Shown: in pieces, positions 6,726 to 12,543 of the stretch
Layout: the number at the start of each line of letters is the position of its first letter
Numbering within the stretch: position 1 is the first letter of the stretch
Assembly (NCBI GenBank): GCA_001799975.1
Contig: MGUQ01000070.1
Coordinates: forward strand, 17,599 to 35,683
DNA from: Elusimicrobia bacterium RIFCSPLOWO2_01_FULL_54_10
GTDB taxonomy: Bacteria; Elusimicrobiota; Elusimicrobia; 2-02-FULL-39-32
Direction of reading: 5' to 3'
Length of the DNA stretch: 18,085 bases
The notes under the pieces: model-generated
Told to the model about the DNA's origin: nothing
Databases searched by the model: none
What the model saw: the letters and a program-made list of their open reading frames with translations, nothing else
Position numbers and translations under genes: made by a program

Positions 6726-8376
6726 GGGATTCCATCCTTTCGCGGTTGGCTTTTCTGGCTGGCTTGCCCGAGGAGCTTTTTATCAGCCATCTCGGTGGCA
6801 CGAGATGGATTTTGCGCAGAGTCACGTCGATTGCGGCTGCAGCGCTCATGATGCCGGCGCGAATCGATTTTTTTTCATTCTCGTCACTGGCGTTGGTTTC
6901 CGCGATCAAATGAACCTGCTCTGTTCCCAGGTCTGGATCCGCCGCGCCGTAGGCGACTGCCCGTCCGGGGATGACGCCCGCCACGGCCGTGACCGCGTCC
7001 TCAATGTCCTCCGGAAAAATGTTGTTTCCCCCAACGATAATGATATCCTTTTTCCGGCCCACAATGAAATATTCATCCTGATCCCGAAAACCATAATCCC
7101 CGCTGTAATACCAGCCCTCTCGAAGCGCTTGGCGGGTGGCGTCAGGATTGTTGCGATATCCCTGGAACATGAACTTCGAACGGATGGCCAATTCCCCCAC
7201 CTCGCCGTCCGGCACATCTTTGCCAATATCGTCCACCACGCGGATTTTGCAGCCCGTGACGGCTTTGCCGGAACTCACGCAGATTTTTGCGGCCATCGAA
7301 CCGCGGTCCAACGAGATTTCCCTGGGTTGCTTTCCGGGCACACACTGAGTTGCGGCAAAAACGGTTTCGGCCATCGCATAAGCCGCCGAAAGCGACTGTT
7401 CTTTGAGTCCATAAGATTTGAATTTTTCCAGGAATTTGGACATGCTTTCGCGGCGAACGGGCTCGCTGCAGTTGATAACCATGCGCCAGCTTCCCAAATT
7501 TACTCCCGTCAGTTCGTCCTCATGAATTTTATCCGCCATCAGGTTAAATGCAAAATTCGGCAGCCAGGAAATGGTGCCTGATTCTTTTGAAACGGCGTCC
7601 GAAAGAAGAGAGGGTGCAGTGATCCAGTCGAAAGGGCTCATTTGAACGAGTGGAACGGCGCGGGCCAGAGAAAGATGAAAGGCCGCAATCAGCCCCATGT
7701 CGTGATAAAGTGGAAGCCAGCTCACAATTTTGTCGCTTTCCCCGATCCCAATCGATTTGGCGTAAGTATCGACATGACCCAAGACGGCTTCATGAGAGAG
7801 TGTCACCGCCTTCTGAAGACCGGTCGTGCCTGAAGAGTGCTGGAGCAGGCATTCATCGGAAACAGAAATCTTCGATTGAATCCGCTCAATCTCATCCGGT
7901 ATTTTTAGATTCTTGGATTTCCCTGCATTTTTTTCCAGGGGAAACAGCAATCCCTTGATTGTTGAGCCAGGTCTGGAAACTGACGGAACCAGTTTTTCCT
8001 CAAGTGCTTTCTCGGTCAGGATCCAGTCCAATCCTGAATGGCGGGACATGCCTTCGAGTCCCTGCCGGTATTTTTCCGGATGGATCCTGGGATTGGGATA
8101 CTGGAGGACGGTCGGAATGGCGCCCAGCGCGACCACAGCCATATAGAGGGGATAAAACTCAGGGTGATGGGGGATGATGAGGGCGCAGACATCGCCTTTG
8201 CGGATTCCCGCGTCTGAGATGTTTTGCGCGTGCTTTTGAGCCGATTCCAAAAGTTTTGACCAGGTCCAACGGAATGGAGACTGTTCTGCCGTCCAATGGA
8301 TGATGGCGTCTCGGTTCGGATAGGATTGTGCGTTCAGACCCCATCGGCGCCAGAGGACATCCGAGGACAACTTCAT
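6715..8376 (-). CDS. Acyl-AMP ligase (adenylate-forming enzyme, FAAL-like)
   Basis: 553 aa, a complete ANL-superfamily enzyme. Seen: P-loop LLQHSSGTTGLQKAV (177-191), WLPLYHDMGLI (220-230; a form typical of fatty-acyl-AMP ligases), AYAMAETVFA (332-341), GWYYSGDYGF (421-430), hinge GRKKDIIIVGGNNIFPEDIE (440-459), and C-terminal SSSGKPARK (534-542) with the catalytic Lys at 538. The family activates a carboxylic acid with ATP. With a carrier protein encoded directly downstream and overlapping by 11 bases, transfer to ACP phosphopantetheine is more likely than to CoA (inference). It is first in the accessory run, divergent from rpmB across 48 bases. A CoA ligase cannot be excluded without a structural check for the FAAL insertion. 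Confidence 0.88.
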   Translation of the reverse strand: MKLSSDVLWRRWGLNAQSYPNRDAIIHWTAEQSPFRWTWSKLLESAQKHAQNISDAGIRKGDVCALIIPHHPEFYPLYMAVVALGAIPTVLQYPNPRIHPEKYRQGLEGMSRHSGLDWILTEKALEEKLVPSVSRPGSTIKGLLFPLEKNAGKSKNLKIPDEIERIQSKISVSDECLLQHSSGTTGLQKAVTLSHEAVLGHVDTYAKSIGIGESDKIVSWLPLYHDMGLIAAFHLSLARAVPLVQMSPFDWITAPSLLSDAVSKESGTISWLPNFAFNLMADKIHEDELTGVNLGSWRMVINCSEPVRRESMSKFLEKFKSYGLKEQSLSAAYAMAETVFAATQCVPGKQPREISLDRGSMAAKICVSSGKAVTGCKIRVVDDIGKDVPDGEVGELAIRSKFMFQGYRNNPDATRQALREGWYYSGDYGFRDQDEYFIVGRKKDIIIVGGNNIFPEDIEDAVTAVAGVIPGRAVAYGAADPDLGTEQVHLIAETNASDENEKKSIRAGIMSAAAAIDVTLRKIHLVPPRWLIKSSSGKPARKANRERMESHDI

Positions 8377-8424
8377 ACGAATTGTATAAATTTATTCATA
8401 AAAATTTGCTAAAATAACTCAATC
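8377..8424. promoter_or_regulatory. Divergent AT-rich promoter region (acyl ligase / rpmB)
   Basis: These 48 bases separate two divergent start codons. For rpmB (+) there is an extended -10, TGCTAAAAT, at 8407-8415 with only a poor -35. The expected start of transcription would fall within about three bases of the ATG, so the transcript may be leaderless; no Shine-Dalgarno sequence is present. For the ligase (-), TACAAT on the reverse strand (8381-8386) ends four bases before the ATG, again with no ribosome-binding site. The -10 for rpmB is a reasonable reading; the ligase -10 is weak. Confidence 0.45.
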
Positions 8425-8616
8425 ATGGCATTCAAATGCACAGTCTGCGCAAAAGGACCCAGCGGAGGGAACACCGTCAGCCATTCCAGACGGCACACCC
8501 GGCGCCGGTTCCTCCCCAACCTCCAGAAGATCCGCGTAGTTGTGGACAACACCGTTCAGCGGGCGTATGTCTGCACCACCTGCATCAAATCCGGCAAAAT
8601 CAAGAAAGCCGCTTAA
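8425..8616 (+). CDS. rpmB: 50S ribosomal protein L28
   Basis: 63 aa, typical length. The N-terminus MAFKCTVCAKGP, the internal SHSRRHTRRRFLPNLQKIRV and the ending YVCTTCIKSGKIKK are characteristic of L28. Two CxxC pairs (Cys5/Cys8 and Cys50/Cys53) mark the zinc-ribbon form; many bacteria carry a cysteine-free paralogue, so only this zinc-dependent version is seen here. It is a structural protein of the large ribosomal subunit. It stands alone on the + strand between the RelA/SpoT gene and the acyl ligase cluster, and its stop lies four bases before an inverted repeat at the convergent junction. Confidence 0.97.
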   Translation: MAFKCTVCAKGPSGGNTVSHSRRHTRRRFLPNLQKIRVVVDNTVQRAYVCTTCIKSGKIKKAA

Positions 8617-8617
8617 T

Positions 8618-8642
8618 TTCCGCTTAAAATCTTTAAGCGGGA
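8618..8642. terminator. Inverted repeat at the rpmB / rsh convergent junction
   Basis: CCGCTTAAA (8620-8628), loop ATC, TTTAAGCGG (8632-8640) is a perfect 9-bp stem, extendable to 11 with one G-U pair. It lies between the rpmB stop (8614-8616) and includes the rsh stop (8633-8635). A bidirectional terminator is the natural reading, but no T-run follows on either strand, so a canonical intrinsic terminator is not shown. A second CCGCTTAA copy at 8609-8616 could form a competing pairing. Confidence 0.45.
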
Positions 8643-10108
8643 TTCTCCCGAAAATACTTTCTTATCTTTGAGCGGGCCCTTGGGGTTCTGACGAAATCCA
8701 GCCAATCCTTGTGGGGATGCTGGCCTTTTCTTGTTTGGATCTCGCAGCGGTCTCCGGAAACAAGCTTATAGTCCAACCGCACCATCTTGTCGTTCACTTT
8801 GGCTCCCATGCAGGAAAACCCCAAGTCTGTGTGCACATCAAAAGCGAAATCCACCGGCGTGGAGCCCGCCGGCAGTTTCTTAACCTCCCCCTTGGGCGTA
8901 AACACAAACACCTGGTCAAATTCCAGTTCGGTCTTGAGCCCGTCCAGCACTTCCTTGGGGTCGCTGGACTCTTCCAGCCATTCCAGAGTGGCTTTGAGCC
9001 AATCCATTTTGGCTTCCACGGTGTCCCGCTTGCCCTGCGTGGAAGTGGGGCCGGTGAGCTTATAGCGCCAGTGCGCGGCCACGCCGTATTCGGCAATGCT
9101 ATGCATCTCTTCCGTGCGGATCTGGACTTCCACAATGTCGCCCGGGGCCATTTCCACGGTGGTGTGGAGGGATTGATAGAGGTTGTTCTTGGGGATGGCG
9201 ATATAGTCGGTGAAGGAATCGGGCACCGGCTTGAAATTGGAGTGGACGGCGCTTAAGATGGCATAGCAGTGCTCGACGGTGTCCGTGAGGATGCGCACTC
9301 CGGACAAGTCCTGGATTTCTTCAAAGGGCTTGTTCTGGCGGAGCATTTTGCGGTAGACCGAATGAATGCTCTTTGGGCGGGCGCTGATGTGAATTGGAAT
9401 GTTAAGCGGCTTCAAAACCGACTCGATTTTATCCACGCTGGTTTTCAAATGGACTTCCCGTTGTTCACGATTTGCGCTCATTTTGGATTCCAGCTCGGCA
9501 TACACTTGCGGTTCAAGATATTTGAGAGACAAATCCGCCAGGTCGTGTTTCAAGCCATACATGCCCAGGCGCTGGGCCAGAGGCACATAGAGGTTCAAGG
9601 TTTCCTCGGAAATCCGCCTGCGCTTTTGTTCCGGAAGCGCTCCGAGAGTTTCCATGTTGTGGCGGCGGTCGGCCAGCTTGAGCAAAATCACGCGCACGTC
9701 CTTGGCAGTGGCGATGAGCATTTTGCGCCAGTTTTCCGCTTGCTCCGTGATGGCTCTGTCCGCCACCATCTGTTCCAGCCGGTCGATCTTGGTCACGCCT
9801 TCCACGATGGCCGCCACTTCGTCCCCAAATTCCGCTTTCAGCTCTTCCCGGGTCACCTGGGTGTCTTCGATGACATCGTGCAGGAGCCCGGCCTGGAGCG
9901 TGACCGCGTCCAAATGAAGTTCGCTTAAAATTTTTGCAACGGCGAGAGGATGGGTGACGAATGGGTCTCCCCCCGCGCGGAGTTGTTCGGCGTGGGCGCG
10001 TTTGGAGAATTCGAACGCGCGCCTTAAGGGTTCCTGAGCAGCAGAGGACAGGTAGGAAACAGCATTTTGCGCCATTTCCCCGAATGAGGTCTCTAAGTCC
10101 TGGGACAA
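8633..10108 (-). CDS. rsh: RelA/SpoT-family (p)ppGpp synthetase/hydrolase lacking the C-terminal regulatory domains
   Basis: 491 aa. HD hydrolase domain: His53, HDVIEDT (77-83), LADRRHNM (146-152). Synthetase domain: RPKSIHSVYRKM (244-255), DLSGVRIL (267-274), YQSLHTTV (311-318), EVQIRT (327-332). TGS domain: VFVFTPKGEVKKLPAGSTPVDFAF (about 400-423). Both active sites appear intact, so it may make and degrade (p)ppGpp. Long RSH proteins continue for another 200 or more residues (helical, zinc-finger and ACT regions). This one stops at KIRKYFRENPA, and the next gene is convergent rpmB, so no lost tail is visible. The TTG start at 10106-10108 is one base after the thiG stop and gives a family-typical N-terminus; ATG at 10073-10075 is the alternative. 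It is probably co-transcribed with thiG. Confidence 0.93.
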   Translation of the reverse strand: MSQDLETSFGEMAQNAVSYLSSAAQEPLRRAFEFSKRAHAEQLRAGGDPFVTHPLAVAKILSELHLDAVTLQAGLLHDVIEDTQVTREELKAEFGDEVAAIVEGVTKIDRLEQMVADRAITEQAENWRKMLIATAKDVRVILLKLADRRHNMETLGALPEQKRRRISEETLNLYVPLAQRLGMYGLKHDLADLSLKYLEPQVYAELESKMSANREQREVHLKTSVDKIESVLKPLNIPIHISARPKSIHSVYRKMLRQNKPFEEIQDLSGVRILTDTVEHCYAILSAVHSNFKPVPDSFTDYIAIPKNNLYQSLHTTVEMAPGDIVEVQIRTEEMHSIAEYGVAAHWRYKLTGPTSTQGKRDTVEAKMDWLKATLEWLEESSDPKEVLDGLKTELEFDQVFVFTPKGEVKKLPAGSTPVDFAFDVHTDLGFSCMGAKVNDKMVRLDYKLVSGDRCEIQTRKGQHPHKDWLDFVRTPRARSKIRKYFRENPA

Positions 10109-10109
10109 A

Positions 10110-10901
10110 TTATTTTTGGACGGGGCTGGAGGCGGAGGCGTAAAGCCGCTTGGGCATTCGGCCCGCCAAAAACGCTAGGCGCCCGGCTTGGATTGCGAGG
10201 CTCATGGCGCGCGCCATGGCCACGGTATCTTGCGCTTCCGCAATGGCGGTGTTCATGAGGACGGCGTCCGCGCCCAGTTCCATGGCTTCAGCCGCGTCGG
10301 AAGCTGTGCCCACTCCGGCGTCTAAGATGAGCGGGACATTTTTAATAACATCGCGGATGAACCGGATGTTGATGGGGTTCAGGATGCCCTGCCCGCTGCC
10401 GATGGGCGCGGCAAGCGGCATTACGGCGGCGGCGCCGGCTTCTTCGAGCTTTCTGGCCATGATGGGGTCATCATTGGTGTAAGCGAGCACTTTAAAACCT
10501 TCTTTTTCTAGCACCTTGGTGCCTTCGAGGAGAGCTTCCGTATCAGGCAGCAGGGTTTTGGCGTCCGCGATGATTTCGAGCTTGATGAGATTGGTTTCCA
10601 CGAGCTCCCGGGCCAGACGCGCGCAGCGGAGCGCGTCAGCCAGGTTGTAGCACCCGGCGGTGTTGGGCAAAATGTCCATGCCCTTGGGCAAATATTGCCA
10701 GAAAGACTGGGGCGAGCGGTCGGTCAAATCCACTCGGCGGATGGCCACCGTCACCATTTCTGAGCCGGAGGTCTCAAGAGTCTGTTTCATCAAATCCAGG
10801 GTTTTATATTTTCCCGTGCCCGTGATCAGGCGCGAGCCATAAGTTTTGCCCGCAATCACGAGCGGCTTGTCATTAATTTCAGTTCCAATTTCCGTTATCA
10901 T
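10110..10901 (-). CDS. thiG: Thiazole synthase ThiG
   Basis: 263 aa. ThiG condenses deoxyxylulose 5-phosphate, dehydroglycine and ThiS-thiocarboxylate sulfur to form the thiazole of thiamine. Seen: LITGTGKYK (25-33), DILPNTAGCY (76-85), LIKLEIIADAKTLLPD (105-120; Lys108 is the Schiff-base lysine by family alignment), MPLAAPIGSGQGI (161-173), DAGVGTASDA (194-203). I chose ATG 10899-10901, not the longer TTG start at 10919. It sits eight bases after GGAGGGGG (10910-10917), an excellent ribosome-binding site lying inside the leftover thiS-like tail. ThiS is 630 bases upstream, beyond a toxin-antitoxin cassette. No other thiamine gene is in the window. Confidence 0.96.
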   Translation of the reverse strand: MITEIGTEINDKPLVIAGKTYGSRLITGTGKYKTLDLMKQTLETSGSEMVTVAIRRVDLTDRSPQSFWQYLPKGMDILPNTAGCYNLADALRCARLARELVETNLIKLEIIADAKTLLPDTEALLEGTKVLEKEGFKVLAYTNDDPIMARKLEEAGAAAVMPLAAPIGSGQGILNPINIRFIRDVIKNVPLILDAGVGTASDAAEAMELGADAVLMNTAIAEAQDTVAMARAMSLAIQAGRLAFLAGRMPKRLYASASSPVQK

Positions 10902-10905
10902 TCTA

Positions 10906-10938
10906 TTATCCCCCTCCAATCATCTGCAAAAATTTGAT
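10906..10938 (-). repeat. Diverged copy of the thiS 3' end (copy B)
   Basis: These 33 bases match the last 33 bases of thiS (11538-11570) at 30 positions, ending exactly at the TAA stop. Read on the - strand they encode IKFLQMIGGG-stop against IEILQMIGGG-stop in thiS. Similarity stops abruptly on both sides. The segment starts one base after the toxin stop codon and contains the thiG ribosome-binding site. Confidence 0.85.
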
Positions 10939-10939
10939 A

Positions 10940-11227
10940 TCAGTGCTCATATTTTGACCATCGTTTTCCGATTTCCTCATAAACCTCTTTTCGGTGGGCG
11001 ATCATCCAGATGGTAACCTTGGAATTTTGGAGTTCATAGACCACCCGGTAATCCCCCACCCGCAGTTTCCAAAGCCCCAGAAGAGAGCGTCTTAGGCGCT
11101 CCCCATAATGCTGTGGGGCGATCTCAAGCCTTGTTGCTATGGCTTTCTTGATGCGCACCTGAACATTCTTGGGGATGCGGTCCAGGTCGGAATGGACTTC
11201 CGGCCTGAACTCTACCTGAAAATTCAA
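10940..11227 (-). CDS. RelE/ParE-superfamily toxin
   Basis: 95 aa, usual size for the family. Core signature LLGLWKLRVGDYRVVYEL (49-66) followed by VTIWMIAHRKEVYEEI (71-86) is typical of RelE/StbE-like mRNA interferases. Arg56/Arg61, Arg79 and Tyr83 are in positions where RelE proteins carry catalytic residues (family knowledge, aligned by eye). It is encoded three bases after the antitoxin. The start is TTG (11225-11227), with AAAAGG about 11 bases upstream. ParE (gyrase poison) is the alternative class; the strong GLWKLRVGDYR block favours RelE. Its stop abuts the duplicated thiS tail, and thiG follows. Confidence 0.9.
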   Translation of the reverse strand: MNFQVEFRPEVHSDLDRIPKNVQVRIKKAIATRLEIAPQHYGERLRRSLLGLWKLRVGDYRVVYELQNSKVTIWMIAHRKEVYEEIGKRWSKYEH

Positions 11228-11230
11228 TTC

Positions 11231-11467
11231 CTACTTGACCTTTCTCTTCTGCCAGAAATATTTCTGGGGGATGGAAGGAGCCTTGTTTCTCATGCGCGCA
11301 ATTACTTTGGCCTCCAAAACTTCGTCTTCGAAAAGCTCCAAAGCCTCTAAAAGAAGGTCCCGGGCCTTTTGAGAGAGTGAAACCCCGTCCCTCTTGGCCA
11401 GGCGCTCCACGGCCTTAAAAATGGGCGGCTCCACAATTGCTGAAATCCTGGGCAGAATACTGGGCAT
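11231..11467 (-). CDS. Ribbon-helix-helix antitoxin of the RelE-type pair
   Basis: 78 aa. The N-terminus PRISAIVEPPIFKAVERLAKRDGVSLSQKARDLLLEALE fits a ribbon-helix-helix DNA-binding domain (short strand, helix, 'GVSLS' turn, helix). A charged tail follows, rich in Lys/Arg at the end, which should wrap the toxin. ATG 11465-11467 is preferred over the upstream GTG (11474-11476): AGGAGG lies eight bases before it (11476-11481), a textbook ribosome-binding site that overlaps the GTG. The gene is led by its own near-consensus promoter and should autoregulate with the toxin. The clean expression signals contrast with the weak ones of most neighbours. Confidence 0.85.
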   Translation of the reverse strand: MPSILPRISAIVEPPIFKAVERLAKRDGVSLSQKARDLLLEALELFEDEVLEAKVIARMRNKAPSIPQKYFWQKRKVK

Positions 11468-11494
11468 TTCATTCACCTCCTAAAGGATTTCTTA

Positions 11495-11523
11495 AGTGTA
11501 GCATAAGTAGCACACCTTGTCAA
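11495..11523 (-). promoter_or_regulatory. Sigma-70-type promoter of the toxin-antitoxin pair
   Basis: On the - strand TTGACA (11518-11523) and TACACT (11495-11500) are separated by exactly 17 bases. This is the best promoter in the window. Transcription would enter the antitoxin about 25 bases downstream and could continue through toxin, thiG and rsh, as no terminator is seen between them. Confidence 0.8.
11498..11512. promoter_or_regulatory. Candidate operator: direct repeat GTAGCA-TAA-GTAGCA
   Basis: Two identical 6-mers at 11498-11503 and 11507-11512, 9 bases apart, lie in the promoter spacer and touch the -10. RHH antitoxins commonly bind tandem short repeats in their own promoters, so this is the likely autoregulatory site (inference). 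Confidence 0.5.
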
Positions 11524-11539
11524 GGGGTGGACTCCCCTT
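11522..11539. repeat. Inverted repeat AAGGGG / CCCCTT next to the thiS stop
   Basis: AAGGGG (11522-11527), six-base loop, CCCCTT (11534-11539). It spans the junction between the thiS stop (11538-11540) and the -35 of the toxin-antitoxin promoter. It could be a weak terminator for thiS, but no T-run follows, or a cassette boundary structure. Confidence 0.4.
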
Positions 11540-11570
11540 ATCCCCCTCCGATCATCTGCAAAATTTCGAT
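11538..11570 (-). repeat. thiS 3' end (copy A of the 33-bp repeat)
   Basis: The last ten codons and stop of thiS. They are repeated with three mismatches at 10906-10938 on the other side of the toxin-antitoxin pair. The offset between the two copies is 632 bases. Confidence 0.85.
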
Positions 11571-11744
11571 TTGGTCGCCGTCTTTGATTTGCGTTTTCAA
11601 ATAATCCGCGCGGCGCACAATGGTTCCGTTAAGCTCGCACGCTATTTTTTTTACCTCAATTTTTTTCTCAGCCAAAAGGTCCGACAGAGTGGTTCGTTCG
11701 GAGGCTTCGTCCGGTTTGCCGTTCAAAATGATTTTAACTTTCAT
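11538..11744 (-). CDS. thiS: Sulfur carrier protein ThiS
   Basis: 68 aa ubiquitin-like protein ending QMIGGG; the C-terminal Gly-Gly is thiocarboxylated and donates sulfur to ThiG. The internal LNGKPDEASERTTLSDLLAEKKI and ELNGTIVRRADYLKTQIKDGDQIEIL fit the fold and length. ATG 11742-11744 is preferred over the TTG two codons earlier because AGGA lies nine bases before it. The tail has three glycines rather than the usual two at the very end. It is separated from its partner thiG by the toxin-antitoxin cassette. Confidence 0.93.
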   Translation of the reverse strand: MKVKIILNGKPDEASERTTLSDLLAEKKIEVKKIACELNGTIVRRADYLKTQIKDGDQIEILQMIGGG

Positions 11745-11787
11745 CCGCAAAAATCCTAAAAATCCCTCATAAGAATTTTGCTGGAGT

Positions 11788-11824
11788 GCCGATTTCCTCT
11801 ATCTAATAGCATTAGAGAATCGGC
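11788..11824. other. Bulged hairpin between the ZIP gene and thiS
   Basis: GCCGATT (11788-11794) pairs with AATCGGC (11818-11824), and CTCTA with TAGAG inside it, leaving a two-base bulge. An alternative inner stem is CTAAT-AGC-ATTAG. It lies in the 79-base ZIP-thiS gap, which holds nothing else I can identify. No T-run follows, so terminator function is uncertain, and it does not match a TPP riboswitch. Confidence 0.4.
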
Positions 11825-11829
11825 CCCCC

Positions 11830-12540
11830 CTACCATCGCACGCCTCCCAGAATGATTCCTGCGGCAAAGGATCCCAGGCAGTAGACATCGCGCACCTTGT
11901 GTATGCGGGGCAGGATGTCGGAAGCTCCCACATAGAAAAATATGCCCGCAATAAACCCGAACAGCCATCCCATCAAGGAATTGGAAATGGAAGCGGCGAA
12001 CGGCCAAAAAAGGACGACTCCAAGCGGCGTGGCCAGAGCCAGGAGTGCCACAATGCCCAGGCACTTTTGCTTGGTGTAATGCGCGGCGGTGAGCAGTCCG
12101 GTCATGGTGAGCCCGTCGGTGAATTTGTGCACCAGAACGGCCACGGTGACGGCTTCCCCGAGAGAACTCCCCTGCCGGAAAGCCACTGCAATGGCCAGGC
12201 CGTCAATCAGGGAATGGAGCGTGAGCGCGCCAAACGCGGTCCAGCTCACGATGTGGATGGGGCACTCTTCCGCGAATTCGGAACAGCTGTGGATCATAGT
12301 GTAGCCCTCAATCGCGAAAATCAGAAGAAAAGCGGTGAGCACGCCCAGGCCAGAAAGTCGGGCGTCCAGGGAACTGGCCTCCGGCAAGATGTGGATGAAA
12401 GAAGCTCCCAGAAGCACGCCCGAAGCGAACGCCAGGATGCGCCAAATGTTGGATTTGGACCATTCATGGCGCACTAGCAGAACGCCCGCTCCCAACAAAG
12501 TGGAGCCAAAAGCTAAAAAAGACCAAAGATAGACGGACAT
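11830..12540 (-). CDS. ZIP-family divalent metal transporter
   Basis: 236 aa with about eight hydrophobic helices. Diagnostic motifs: FIHILPEA (48-55), HSLIDGLAIAVAF (109-121; TM4) and HKFTDGLTMTGLL (138-150; TM5). ZIP proteins import zinc or related metals into the cytoplasm using those His/Asp residues. TM5 has HK where HE is common, so one usual metal-binding Glu is replaced. The loop before TM4 is His/Cys-rich (His84, Cys86, Cys93, His96), a possible metal sensor. ATG 12538-12540 is three bases after the exporter stop, so it looks like the last gene of the lpx operon. Zinc supply for LpxC would be a rationale, though LpxC is not in the window. Confidence 0.88.
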   Translation of the reverse strand: MSVYLWSFLAFGSTLLGAGVLLVRHEWSKSNIWRILAFASGVLLGASFIHILPEASSLDARLSGLGVLTAFLLIFAIEGYTMIHSCSEFAEECPIHIVSWTAFGALTLHSLIDGLAIAVAFRQGSSLGEAVTVAVLVHKFTDGLTMTGLLTAAHYTKQKCLGIVALLALATPLGVVLFWPFAASISNSLMGWLFGFIAGIFFYVGASDILPRIHKVRDVYCLGSFAAGIILGGVRW

Positions 12541-12543
12541 GAG

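Noticed and set aside
6652..7581. 309-codon + strand open frame opposite the acyl ligase
   Set aside because: It lies entirely antisense to a gene with full ANL motifs, has no recognisable domain, and is what codon bias on the other strand would produce.
8633..8640. Frameshift explanation for the short RelA/SpoT protein
   Set aside because: The sequence after the stop is a hairpin and convergent rpmB; no ACT or zinc-finger coding remnant is found in another frame.
10906..11570. Composite transposon around the toxin-antitoxin pair
   Set aside because: No transposase, terminal inverted repeats or target duplication other than the thiS tail are visible.
11751..11829. TPP riboswitch ahead of thiS
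   Set aside because: The gap is only 79 bases and none of the conserved TPP-element segments (such as CUGAGA) is present.
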